The position numbers and the translations under genes are program-made. A stretch of DNA of 28,894 nt, from the IMG/VR virus record IMGVR_UViG_3300033052_000007, positions 1-28,894 of that record; one strand, 5' to 3'. The notes under the pieces are model-generated. The model was not told the origin of the DNA, did not search any database, and saw nothing but the letters and a program-made list of their open reading frames with translations. Numbering within the stretch: the first letter of the stretch is position 1; each line of letters begins with the position of its first letter. This stretch comes from a virus. Positions 6,861 to 12,868 of this stretch are shown piece after piece.

Positions 6861-6927
6861 CTACAAGGAACTTGAATGGGAAGACCTCCGCCTCGCCCGT
6901 ACCGCTCTCGCTATGAGGAAGCCATGA
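6853..6927 (+). CDS. 24-residue microprotein
   Basis: The frame reads MTDYKELEWEDLRLARTALAMRKP. It starts 8 nt before the end of the preceding gene and stops in an ATGA overlap with the next. It is predicted as a single amphipathic helix. Both junctions fit the operon style, which supports translation. Confidence 0.5.
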   Translation: MTDYKELEWEDLRLARTALAMRKP

Positions 6928-7142
6928 AGCTGACCGGACGACAGACGGACGCGCTCAGGGAGCTTGGCTGGTACGGCAACAGTGGAGCGATGCAACACAG
7001 GTTGAAGGCAGGCGGGGTCTCGCGGTCGTCGCTGCTGGCCTTGGCATCGAAGGGTTTGGCAGAATGGCAAACGACGACCATCGGATTAGTTGGATGGTTC
7101 ATCACCGACGCCGGCCGCCGTGCTTTGGAGCAGAAGGAATGA
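6924..7142 (+). CDS. small winged-helix-like protein
   Basis: This 72-residue protein starts at ATG 6924. It begins with a helix (LTGRQTDALRELGWYG), continues with HRLKAGGVSRSSLLALASKGLAEW, then a hairpin-like TTIGLVGWFITDAGRRALE. The order helix-helix-wing-ITxxGRxAL resembles the small winged-helix proteins that end in an ITxAGRxAL motif, so DNA binding is plausible. I cannot name a target. Confidence 0.6.
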   Translation: MKLTGRQTDALRELGWYGNSGAMQHRLKAGGVSRSSLLALASKGLAEWQTTTIGLVGWFITDAGRRALEQKE

Positions 7143-7384
7143 GCACGCTGATCAACATCTGGCGATATATCCGCTGCCGGATGATGGCCCATCCTAGGCT
7201 CGATGTCATCCAGACGTTCGGTGCAGCGCAACATGTCGGCTGTCCATATTGTCGGCGCGAGTACGGCATCCATCACGGCATGCGAACCATCATCCCGTGG
7301 GACAGCGACTTGGCCGAAATGTACCAGTTGATGGGCTACGATACGGAAACCCCGGCGCACCGCTGGCGGAGGGTACAACCATGA
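7139..7384 (+). CDS. small CxxC protein
   Basis: This 81-residue protein starts at ATG 7139. It contains one knuckle, C35-PY-C38, followed by a nearby HH pair (H45/H46) and an extra C13, which could together make a metal site. The N-terminus is basic (IWRYIRCRMMAHPR). The C-terminal MYQLMGYDTETPAHRW is predicted helical. Function is unknown. It is coupled to both neighbours by ATGA. Confidence 0.6.
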   Translation: MSTLINIWRYIRCRMMAHPRLDVIQTFGAAQHVGCPYCRREYGIHHGMRTIIPWDSDLAEMYQLMGYDTETPAHRWRRVQP

Positions 7385-7470
7385 ACCGTCTCGGCACCAT
7401 AGCCCTTATCGCAGTGATTGCCGTACTGGCTTATACCGTGGCCGTGAAGGTGTGGGAGTGGGTGACGTGA
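7381..7470 (+). CDS. single-TM microprotein
   Basis: This 29-residue protein is one membrane helix (about residues 5-24, LGTIALIAVIAVLAYTVAVK) with a short polar head and a WEWVT tail. It is predicted to insert in the inner membrane. Start ATG 7381 overlaps the previous stop, and its TGA overlaps the GTG of the next gene. Tiny early membrane proteins sometimes act in exclusion or regulation, but there is no evidence here. Confidence 0.55.
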   Translation: MNRLGTIALIAVIAVLAYTVAVKVWEWVT

Positions 7471-7817
7471 GCGCGCTCGATCTGCCCGCAACCGTCAGCC
7501 CGGAAGAACTGGCCCGGCATATGGGCTGGTCACCGCGGCGGGTGAAAACGCTCGCACGGGCTATTGGCGCGTGCCGCATTCTGGGCAATCGTATGGCCCT
7601 CACCCAGGCAGACGTGGAAGCCATTCTGGAGGCTAGCAGGCCATGCCCCTCAAGATCAAGAAGCGCGGCGAAATCTGGCACTACAGCGGGACCGTCGCCG
7701 GCAGGCGACTACGAGGCTCTACGAAGACTGCGCAGCGAACAGAAGCCGAAAAGATCGCCAACGAGGTTGAGCGGCGCTGGCTCAACCGTGATCGCGATGG
7801 CATCGCGGCGACCCTGA
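7467..7817 (+). CDS. excisionase-like HTH protein overlapping integrase
   Basis: This 116-residue protein starts at GTG 7467 (GTGA); GTG 7452 is possible. Residues 10-58 look like a MerR/HTH_17-type DNA-binding fold: SPEELARHMGWSPRRVKTLARAIG, then a wing (CRILGNRMAL), then TQADVEAILEA. This is the usual shape of phage excisionases and DNA-binding factors beside int. Residues 59-116 (CPSRSRSAAKSG... to MASRRP) are Ser/Arg-rich and lie out of frame over the first 175 nt of the integrase gene. Role inferred: directing excision. Confidence 0.65.
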   Translation: MSALDLPATVSPEELARHMGWSPRRVKTLARAIGACRILGNRMALTQADVEAILEASRPCPSRSRSAAKSGTTAGPSPAGDYEALRRLRSEQKPKRSPTRLSGAGSTVIAMASRRP

Positions 7818-8635
7818 CATTTGCACAGGCATCGATCGAATACCGAAAGCAGGGGAAGGTGCCGAAGTACCTCGAGATGGTCGAGGACCACTGGCAGGAC
7901 ACCCCGGTCAAGATCATTACCGGCGGCGCCATCCGGCGCGCGGCCATCGATCTGCTGCCCGGTGGTTCTGGAGCGTATCGCAACCGAGCGGTGTTGGTGC
8001 CCACCATGGCAGTCATAAACTACTGTGCCGGTCTGGACCTATGCGCCCCGGTCAAGGTTCGTCGCTTCGATCACAAGACACCGGAGCGCGAGCCAGCGAC
8101 ATGGGAGTGGGTGCAGGCGTTCATGAAGCAAGCATCGCCGCACCTCGGGGCCCTGGCGTGCTTCATGTTCCTGACCGGAGCGCGGTTGGGCGAAGCGCTG
8201 GCAATCCGCTGGCGCGACGTGGACCTGCAAGCCGCAAAGGTCGTGATCGTGATGGGGAAATTGGGCGGGGAGAAACGCCGGGCGCACATGCCGCCCGAGC
8301 TGATCGCGGCACTGGCCAACATCCCGTCGAATCGGGATGACGATGGGCAGGTGTTCCCCTATGCCCACTATCGCTCATGCGCGCAGCCGTGGGATGCTGC
8401 CATCAAGAGAGCCGGGATCAAGCGGCTGACCGCCCACTGCTGCCGCCATGGCTTCGCTACGTCTATGCTGCACGCCGGCATCGATCCGGTGACGGTCGCG
8501 AGGCGCGGCGGGTGGAAAAGCCCGGCGCAACTGTTCAAGACCTATGGTCACGCGATGGAAGACGAGACGGTGACAAACGTGCTGACTGGCACGAAATTGC
8601 CACATGCGAAAATTGCGAAGGCATCAACTAGATGA
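7643..8635 (+). CDS. int: tyrosine-type site-specific integrase
   Basis: This 330-residue phage integrase makes the strand exchanges for integration and excision. The N-terminal arm-binding part (MPLKIKKRGEIWHYSGTVAGR...) is followed by a core-binding helix region (50-150) and the catalytic domain. Catalytic residues visible are R181 (TGARLGEALAIRW), a lysine in the beta hairpin (K206 or K211), H265-x2-R268 (HCCRHGFATSM), W291 (GGWKSP) and nucleophile Y301 (KTYGHAME). All of the RKHRHY set can be placed. Length is typical. It closes the early operon and is followed by a 222-bp non-coding region that may hold attP. Confidence 0.93.
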   Translation: MPLKIKKRGEIWHYSGTVAGRRLRGSTKTAQRTEAEKIANEVERRWLNRDRDGIAATLTFAQASIEYRKQGKVPKYLEMVEDHWQDTPVKIITGGAIRRAAIDLLPGGSGAYRNRAVLVPTMAVINYCAGLDLCAPVKVRRFDHKTPEREPATWEWVQAFMKQASPHLGALACFMFLTGARLGEALAIRWRDVDLQAAKVVIVMGKLGGEKRRAHMPPELIAALANIPSNRDDDGQVFPYAHYRSCAQPWDAAIKRAGIKRLTAHCCRHGFATSMLHAGIDPVTVARRGGWKSPAQLFKTYGHAMEDETVTNVLTGTKLPHAKIAKASTR

Positions 8636-8665
8636 TAGTATTGAACAAATGATCGATGCCGCCCG

Positions 8666-8683
8666 CCTCACGTTAGGGTGAGG
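8666..8683. other. hairpin downstream of integrase
   Basis: CCTCAC and GTGAGG form a perfect 6-bp stem around a 6-nt loop (GTTAGG), extendable by a G-T and a C-G pair. It lies 31 nt after the integrase stop. There is no T-run, so it is a weak candidate for an intrinsic terminator; it could instead be part of a protein-binding site. Confidence 0.4.
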
Positions 8684-8779
8684 TGTCCTGAGGCCGCATG
8701 TAGCGGAACGCTTGGAAAAGCGCAAGTGGCAAGGGATTTTGACTGACGACTACCATGCAGGTTCGTGCAGCTATTGTGA

Positions 8780-8825
8780 GAACGGAGTCGGAACGTGCGG
8801 GAACGAGTGGCACAAAACTGGCACA
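8780..8825. promoter_or_regulatory. helically phased direct repeats, possible Int/Xis or operator sites
   Basis: GAACG occurs at 8780, 8791 and 8801 (steps of 11 and 10), followed by TGGCACA at 8808 and 8819 (step of 11). A related GTGGCA lies at 8726. Steps of one helical turn suggest proteins bound side by side on one DNA face. The position between int and the next gene fits arm-type integrase sites, excisionase sites or an operator. The rest of 8636-8857 contains only the hairpin at 8666. Confidence 0.4.
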
Positions 8826-8857
8826 CGATGTTCTAGAGATGTTCATGGAGATTGATG

Positions 8858-9673
8858 ATGAGCGCTACGACCGGAATCCAATGGACTGACAGCACTTGGA
8901 ACGCATGGTGGGGTTGCCAGCGCGTCGGGCCGGGCTGCGACCACTGCTACGCCGAAGCGCTCGACAAGCGTACTGGCGGCGCGCATTGGGGCGCAAAGGC
9001 CGACAGGCGGCGCACATCGCAGGCGAACTGGAACGAACCGCTGCGCTGGCAGGCGAAGGCCGACGCTTTCGAGTCCGCGCATGGTCACCGCCGCCGCGTG
9101 TTCTGCGGCTCCATGATGGATATCATGGACAACGCCGTCCCGCTGGAATGGTCACATGAGGCGTTCGAACGGATCGAAGCCTGCGACCGGCTGGACTGGC
9201 AGTTGCTGTCGAAGCGTGTCGGCAACGTAGAAAGTCGCGTCCCGCCCACCTGGTTGCGTGGTGGGTGGCCGAGGCATGTCGGAATGATGATTACCGTGGT
9301 GACGCAGGATGAGGCGAACCGCGACATTCCCAAGCTGCTGCGCCTCAAAGCGCAGTACGGGATTCCGTGGGTCGGGCTCAGCATGGAACCCTTGCTCGAG
9401 CGCGTCGACCTCTACCGGATGCCGGAGATGATCGACTGGGTGATTGTCGGCGGGGAGAGCGGGAACGGTTCGCGCCCGTTCGATACCGCTTGGGCGGCCG
9501 ATATCCTTACCCAGTGCGCCGGGTTCGGTACGCCGTGCTTCGTCAAGCAGCTCGGCGCGAACGTGCTCAAGAACGGCGTGGCTTGCCCGAAGGGTGCGAA
9601 GAAGGGTGACGACATGAACGAGTGGCCGGAAATGATCCGCGTTCGTCGGATGCCGCTCGCCTTGGCGGCCTAA
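8858..9673 (+). CDS. Gp37/Gp68-family (DUF5131) protein
   Basis: This 271-residue protein starts at ATG 8858 (GGAG 7 nt upstream); ATG 8855 is possible. It opens with IQWTDSTWNAWWGCQRVGPGCDHCYAE, the family signature with C20, C27 and C30, followed by NWNEPLRW and VFCGSMMDIMD. The middle has DWQLLSKR, the C-terminal half WVGLSMEPLLERVD and WVIVGGESG, then a Cys-containing FVKQLG stretch. The family has a TIM-barrel-like, radical-SAM-related appearance, and the three cysteines could hold a cluster or metal. The reaction is unknown. As the first gene after int, it is probable lysogenic cargo. Confidence 0.85.
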   Translation: MSATTGIQWTDSTWNAWWGCQRVGPGCDHCYAEALDKRTGGAHWGAKADRRRTSQANWNEPLRWQAKADAFESAHGHRRRVFCGSMMDIMDNAVPLEWSHEAFERIEACDRLDWQLLSKRVGNVESRVPPTWLRGGWPRHVGMMITVVTQDEANRDIPKLLRLKAQYGIPWVGLSMEPLLERVDLYRMPEMIDWVIVGGESGNGSRPFDTAWAADILTQCAGFGTPCFVKQLGANVLKNGVACPKGAKKGDDMNEWPEMIRVRRMPLALAA

Positions 9674-9698
9674 CCAACAGGAAAGGGGGTGATGCCGA

Positions 9699-9758
9699 AT
9701 GAACAGTGTAGATGACACTATTTCGCGCCTGATACGCGGCCCTGGTCAGCAAATCTAG
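9699..9758 (+). CDS. possible 19-residue micro-ORF
   Basis: ATG 9699 opens MNSVDDTISRLIRGPGQQI after a purine-rich GGAAAGGGGG. The end of the frame enters the hairpin at 9738-9770. The ribosome site is good, but there is no other support, so translation is uncertain. Confidence 0.2.
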   Translation: MNSVDDTISRLIRGPGQQI

Positions 9759-9770
9759 TTGACCGGGGCC
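9738..9770 (+). terminator. strong hairpin after the DUF5131 gene
   Basis: GGCCCTGGTCA (9738-9748) pairs with TGACCGGGGCC (9760-9770): 11 bp with one G-T wobble and an 11-nt loop. It lies 65 nt after the stop of the DUF5131 gene. No T-tract follows (GACAAATCC), so it may pause or protect the 3' end rather than terminate fully. It splits the 126-bp gap before the next gene. Confidence 0.45.
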
Positions 9771-9799
9771 GACAAATCCAGAGAAGCATGGAGATATGA

Positions 9800-10105
9800 A
9801 TGAAGCCAGAAGGTTGGAGATACCCGGTTTGGGAACTGGTAGACGACGACTACTGGCATTTGCGTCAAGGTGGAACGCTGGTCGGGGAAGTCTACCGGCG
9901 GGACGATGGAACGATCAAGTGGCACTGCAAAACGTCTGATTGGCGGGATACCTACGCTGCGACGATTGAGCAGGCCAAAGCCGAGTGCGAGTGCTCATTT
10001 TGGAAGGAAGCGTGGCATGTAGCAGTTGAGGGCAAAGGCCCTAAGCCGGCTGCCCATTATCCCTTACCAAGGGAGCACTGCCCTTTGATACGCCTATGGA
10101 ATTGA
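9800..10105 (+). CDS. phage protein of unknown function
   Basis: This 101-residue protein starts at ATG 9800 (GGAG about 6 nt upstream). It is rich in Trp and Cys: YPVWELVDDDYWHL, VYRRDDGTIKWHCK, KAECECSFWKEAWHV. A repeated strand-turn pattern (GTLVGEVYRRDDGTIKW) suggests a small beta sheet followed by a helix. I cannot name it. It stands alone between gaps of 126 and 39 nt, unlike the overlapped early genes, which suits a later-acquired accessory gene. Confidence 0.65.
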   Translation: MKPEGWRYPVWELVDDDYWHLRQGGTLVGEVYRRDDGTIKWHCKTSDWRDTYAATIEQAKAECECSFWKEAWHVAVEGKGPKPAAHYPLPREHCPLIRLWN

Positions 10106-10144
10106 CTGGCTACACGCGGATTACACGCAGGAGAGAGGTTTGAA

Positions 10145-10348
10145 ATGACCGAGTGGCGGACTATCGATAGCGCGCCGAAGGATGGGACGGAGATACTACT
10201 CTGGGGCATGTGCGAGCGCGACGGCAGCTATTATGCGGCAGATACCAACCTAGGTTGGTGGTACGAAGATATGTGGCATACACGGCAAATAGACGAGGGA
10301 ATCGATCCCACCCACTGGATGCCTCTACCCCCTCCCCCATCCAACTAA
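10145..10348 (+). CDS. DUF551-like small phage protein
   Basis: This 67-residue protein opens with TEWRTIDSAPKDGTEILLWG and closes with THWMPLPPPPSN. That start and end are the marks of the small DUF551-like proteins found across phages. Between them lie WWYEDMWHTRQIDE aromatic strands. The biochemical role is unknown for the family. Start ATG 10145 follows GGAGAGAGG. The stop is followed by a 29-nt gap with another ribosome site. Confidence 0.75.
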   Translation: MTEWRTIDSAPKDGTEILLWGMCERDGSYYAADTNLGWWYEDMWHTRQIDEGIDPTHWMPLPPPPSN

Positions 10349-10377
10349 CTGAGGCAGGGGAATAAGGAGAGACGACG

Positions 10378-10656
10378 ATGACGGCAGAGCGCGTAGTCGA
10401 ACCAGGCACCCGGATTCACTGCGGGAGAGGGCAGGTGCTTGAAGTCACCGACTACACCGCCGTTGGGGTCGGTGACGTGCTATACTGCACCATCAGGTGG
10501 ATTGAATCGAGAGATGAACGAAAGCGGGCGTGGGATAGCCGCTCTTGGTGGCGGAAGTTGTTCGATATGCCGCCCAAAGGATACGAACCGTATGTGGAAC
10601 CAGTGCAGAGCATCTTTGGCTCGCTGTTCGGTTCCCTGTTCACTCCCTCTCGATAA
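10378..10656 (+). CDS. phage protein of unknown function
   Basis: This 92-residue protein starts at ATG 10378, with GGAG about 9 nt upstream. It has an N-terminal beta-rich part (GTRIHCGRGQVLEVTDYTAV, VLYCTIRWIE), a basic middle (RDERKRAWDSRSWWRKLF) and an aliphatic-aromatic tail with a small internal repeat (IFGSLFGSLF). It is the last plus-strand gene before the convergent late operon, whose last gene ends 16 nt away. Function is unknown. Confidence 0.6.
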   Translation: MTAERVVEPGTRIHCGRGQVLEVTDYTAVGVGDVLYCTIRWIESRDERKRAWDSRSWWRKLFDMPPKGYEPYVEPVQSIFGSLFGSLFTPSR

Positions 10657-10671
10657 CCTCAACCCTGTGCT

Positions 10672-10926
10672 CTACTCTCCCATTCTTGCCAGAATGGCTC
10701 CGGCAGACTGTACCGTTGAGCGGGACAGTAGCCCACCGTGCTGCACTTCATCGGTCAGCACAGCTTTTGCCAGTTCCACCGGTCGGGCAAGATACGCCTT
10801 GGTGAACCTGTCGCAGAATATCCGGATCGACCTGTCGTCAAGGACGATGCCCTCGGCTTCACACTGCGCGAGGACATCGCCCATAACGTCTGTGATCTCG
10901 AACAACAGCCGATGCCGGACGTTCAT
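10672..10926 (-). CDS. small phage protein, last gene of the late operon
   Basis: This 84-residue protein starts at position 10926, where its ATG overlaps the stop of the secreted-protein gene (ATGA). The frame extends upstream, but only this start fits. It begins MNVRHRLLFEITDVMGDVLAQCEAEG and is predicted mostly helical, with DRSIRIFCDRFTKAYL and a C-terminal AGAILARMGE. No signal peptide or TM segment is seen. The tight coupling suggests it works with the secreted protein, perhaps as cytoplasmic partner. Function is unknown. Confidence 0.6.
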   Translation of the reverse strand: MNVRHRLLFEITDVMGDVLAQCEAEGIVLDDRSIRIFCDRFTKAYLARPVELAKAVLTDEVQHGGLLSRSTVQSAGAILARMGE

Positions 10927-11285
10927 GCGAAGATGCCAATGGGCGTCCAGCCGCTCAGTTTCTCCGCCGGCAGATATGCGGCAAGCGGCTGTGGCGAGGT
11001 CAGGCACCCGCCAATGACGAGGCCGAAGAACAACTGCCCGTCCATCTCGGCAATGAGCACGTCCGTCACCGAGGACATGTCGGGTGCAGTGCCGGTCTTG
11101 AGCGCGACGGCTTCAGCGAGCGCGGCCAGGAATTCGACCTTGCGGTCTTCCTTCAGCACTTCGAACTTGATCTTTTGAGCGTCGAGTTGTGCCATCACGT
11201 CGGAAAGCACGAACTGGCATGACGGTGCAGCTAAGGCAGGGAACGACATGGCGAGCGCAAGCGCTGCCGCAACAAGAAGGCGCAT
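10923..11285 (-). CDS. secreted protein of unknown function
   Basis: This 120-residue protein starts at position 11285 (GGAG 6 nt upstream). An N-terminal signal peptide is clear: MRLLVAAALALAMSFPALA, with a likely signal-peptidase-I cut after ALA. The mature part has two cysteines, one just after the cut (SCQF) and one near the end (GGCLTSP), possibly disulfide-bonded in the periplasm, and is otherwise helical (EFLAALAEAVALKTG). Its leader contains two competing hairpins. It could be a lysis accessory or a lysogenic-conversion factor. Confidence 0.65.
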   Translation of the reverse strand: MRLLVAAALALAMSFPALAAPSCQFVLSDVMAQLDAQKIKFEVLKEDRKVEFLAALAEAVALKTGTAPDMSSVTDVLIAEMDGQLFFGLVIGGCLTSPQPLAAYLPAEKLSGWTPIGIFA

Positions 11286-11316
11286 GGTAGGCTCCAAATG
11301 TTTGGGGGGACAGGTT

Positions 11317-11372
11317 GCGAAACGCTTATAGCCGTTCCGCTATACCACTTTCGCGAGTATGGTATAACGGCT
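11317..11372 (-). promoter_or_regulatory. two mutually exclusive hairpins in the leader of the secreted-protein gene
   Basis: Structure B: 11330-11335 with 11367-11372 (AGCCGT/ACGGCT) and 11341-11347 with 11360-11366 (TATACCA/TGGTATA), a 13-bp stem with a 5-nt bulge and 12-nt loop. Structure A: 11317-11322 with 11349-11354 (GCGAAA/TTTCGC) enclosing 11327-11332 with 11339-11344 (TATAGC/GCTATA). They share bases, so only one can form. On the minus strand B is made first, then A, then GGAG and the start at 11285. This layout fits attenuation or a switch. Confidence 0.45.
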
Positions 11373-11379
11373 GATTTAG

Positions 11380-12375
11380 CTAAGCGTATCGCTCGGCCAG
11401 CTCTTTTTCGGACCAGTAACGGGCGCTTTCGATCTGCCCGTCTCTCAGGGTCAATTCTGACACGCCGTAGGTCCATCCCGTGGTCGCAAGCCCGGCGTAC
11501 TGCTTGATGTAGCCCTGCGGCATGAAGCTGCCGGTATTGTAGGACTGGATGGCGTTGCCGATGCCGATCTTGGGGCGCCGGGCGAAGTGGTGCTTGTGGG
11601 TGTGGGAAAAGACGATGGAGAACGTCGTTTCGTTCATCACCAGGTTTTCGACTGTCTTGCCGCCGTACTCCCTGCCCATCCCGTTGATGGGGACGTGGAT
11701 GAACCCGACGCCCTCCAGAAACAGCCACTCCCGATAGTTCCGCTCGGTCCAGCCGTAGCGGGCAAAGACCTGCGACAGCGGGATGGTATAGACTCCCATC
11801 GAAGCGGGGTTGTTGGCCTCGAACCGGTCGGCCCGGTGTTCGTGGTTGCCCTTTAAGTGATAGCGCGGGATGCTATCACTTGAGGGAGCCGTGGCGTTGA
11901 ATTCGCCATAGGCGTCCGTTAGGCTTTCGATCTCGGAGAGGAACCCCGGCCGGGCGCGGTCATCGACGGAACCCGGAACCGCGTGCACGGACAGGCTGTC
12001 CAAATCGAGACTGTCGCCGAGGTCTATGATGTAGTCGGGGGTGAGTTCGGCCGCGAGCATCCCGGCATGTCTAAATCGGGACTTGTCGGGGATCAGCGGG
12101 GAGTCGTGGGCGCATCCCCACACGAACACCCGGATTGGCCTGCCAAATGCGTCAGGTGACGGCTGATAGGTTGAGCGGGCCGGAACACGGATACGGGGCT
12201 TTTCGGGCTGTACGTGAGGCTGTAGCCCGTCTAGCTGCGCTTTTTCGAGGCGATTGGTGAATGTGCCTCGGTCCATGCGAAGATTGCGGGCGGCTTCGGA
12301 TGCATTGCCGTGCGCATCGTGGTATGCATCGACGGCTTCCTGCATCTGTTCGCGCGTCAGGGGGCGCGTGGGCAT
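11380..12375 (-). CDS. HTH-metallophosphoesterase fusion protein
   Basis: This is a 331-residue protein. Residues 8-46 form a Fis-type helix-turn-helix (QMQEAVDAYHDAHGN, ASEAARNLRMDRGTFTNRLEKA). After a proline-rich linker (51-75), a calcineurin-like phosphoesterase domain begins at about 81. Metal-site motifs in order are C88-A-H90-D, D118-LG-D121, GNHE at 176-179, and SHTHKHH at 257-263. The first motif has Cys in place of the usual Asp. Such enzymes cleave phosphoesters in nucleotides or nucleic acids; the substrate is unknown. It follows the lysis genes late in the operon. Confidence 0.8.
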   Translation of the reverse strand: MPTRPLTREQMQEAVDAYHDAHGNASEAARNLRMDRGTFTNRLEKAQLDGLQPHVQPEKPRIRVPARSTYQPSPDAFGRPIRVFVWGCAHDSPLIPDKSRFRHAGMLAAELTPDYIIDLGDSLDLDSLSVHAVPGSVDDRARPGFLSEIESLTDAYGEFNATAPSSDSIPRYHLKGNHEHRADRFEANNPASMGVYTIPLSQVFARYGWTERNYREWLFLEGVGFIHVPINGMGREYGGKTVENLVMNETTFSIVFSHTHKHHFARRPKIGIGNAIQSYNTGSFMPQGYIKQYAGLATTGWTYGVSELTLRDGQIESARYWSEKELAERYA

Positions 12376-12633
12376 CTAGTGACCTTTCCAGAAGGTCAAC
12401 CCGCTGTTTACCAGCCAGATGATGGCCCCTAGAACCGCCGCAATGAAGAACCACCCTATCTTGGCGGCGGTGCCGTTGACGCCGAGACGAAGGGATCGGA
12501 GGAACATCAGATCGCGGCGGGCCTCGTCTATGTGGTCCGCGCCATCGAGGCGGAGGCCGGCGTCTCCCATTTCCTCGCGGAACACTTGCCGCAGTTGGGC
12601 GAGCTGGGCGGGTGAAAATGCGTCCTCGCTCAT
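12376..12633 (-). CDS. small membrane protein, C-terminal TM
   Basis: This 85-residue protein is charged and helical in residues 1-50 (AQLAQLRQVFREEMGDAG, DEARRDLMFLRSLRLG) with one TM helix at about 58-77 (IGWFFIAAVLGAIIWLVNSG). The amphipathic cytoplasmic part with a single C-terminal helix resembles small phage membrane proteins near lysis genes; an antiholin-like role is possible. Its stop abuts the start of the phosphoesterase gene. Confidence 0.65.
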   Translation of the reverse strand: MSEDAFSPAQLAQLRQVFREEMGDAGLRLDGADHIDEARRDLMFLRSLRLGVNGTAAKIGWFFIAAVLGAIIWLVNSGLTFWKGH

Positions 12634-12708
12634 TTACCGCCCTGCAATTGATTGGTGATTGAAATAGGCACGGGGCAGGCTCCTTGTGTGTTCAAGGGGT
12701 TTGTCCTA

Positions 12709-12742
12709 GGCGCGGGAGGTTGCGCAAACAGCCTCCCGTGCC
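12709..12742. terminator. strong hairpin in the 235-bp intergenic region
   Basis: GGCGCGGGAGG (12709-12719) pairs with CCTCCCGTGCC (12732-12742), 11 bp with one G-T wobble, around a 12-nt loop that itself contains TTGCGCAA. A smaller stem (CCTTG/CAAGG, 12682-12697) lies beside it. Neither strand shows a T-tract. It may end or pause late transcription before the gene at 12633. Confidence 0.4.
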
Positions 12743-12777
12743 GCTTGTCGAAGTCGGCCAGATTTGATAGATATTGC

Positions 12778-12855
12778 GCGCTGGCAGCACACGGTACTGG
12801 TCGCTGATCTAGAAACGGGCCAGAAGGTGGTTCGAATCCACCGGGCTGCCGGCGC
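12778..12855 (+). ncRNA. tRNA-like element lacking a D-arm
   Basis: A perfect T-arm is present: GGTGG (12826-12830), loop TTCGAAT, CCACC (12838-12842). It is enclosed by GCGCTGGCAGC (12778-12788) paired with GCTGCCGGCGC (12845-12855), 11 bp with one wobble. CTGGTC (12797-12802) pairs with GGCCAG (12818-12823) where an anticodon stem would be, but its loop is 15 nt. There is no room for a D-arm: only ACACGGTA remains, and the tRNA-like body is about 67 nt. It is a decayed tRNA gene, a tRNA mimic or an attachment-site remnant, not a standard tRNA. Confidence 0.5.
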
Positions 12856-12868
12856 TGTTACCAGTTAT

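Noticed and set aside
8636-8857. CRISPR-like array in the repeat-bearing gap after int
   Set aside because: The repeats are 5-7 nt with 10-11 nt steps and no spacers, so they fit protein-binding sites, not CRISPR.
12784-12850. A standard tRNA gene
   Set aside because: The T-arm is perfect, but there is no D-arm, the stem in the anticodon position has a 15-nt loop, and the body is only about 67 nt. I list it as a tRNA-like element instead.
12778-12855. Phage attachment site inside a tRNA
   Set aside because: It is 4 kb from int with lysis genes between, and no second copy of the sequence was noticed in the window.
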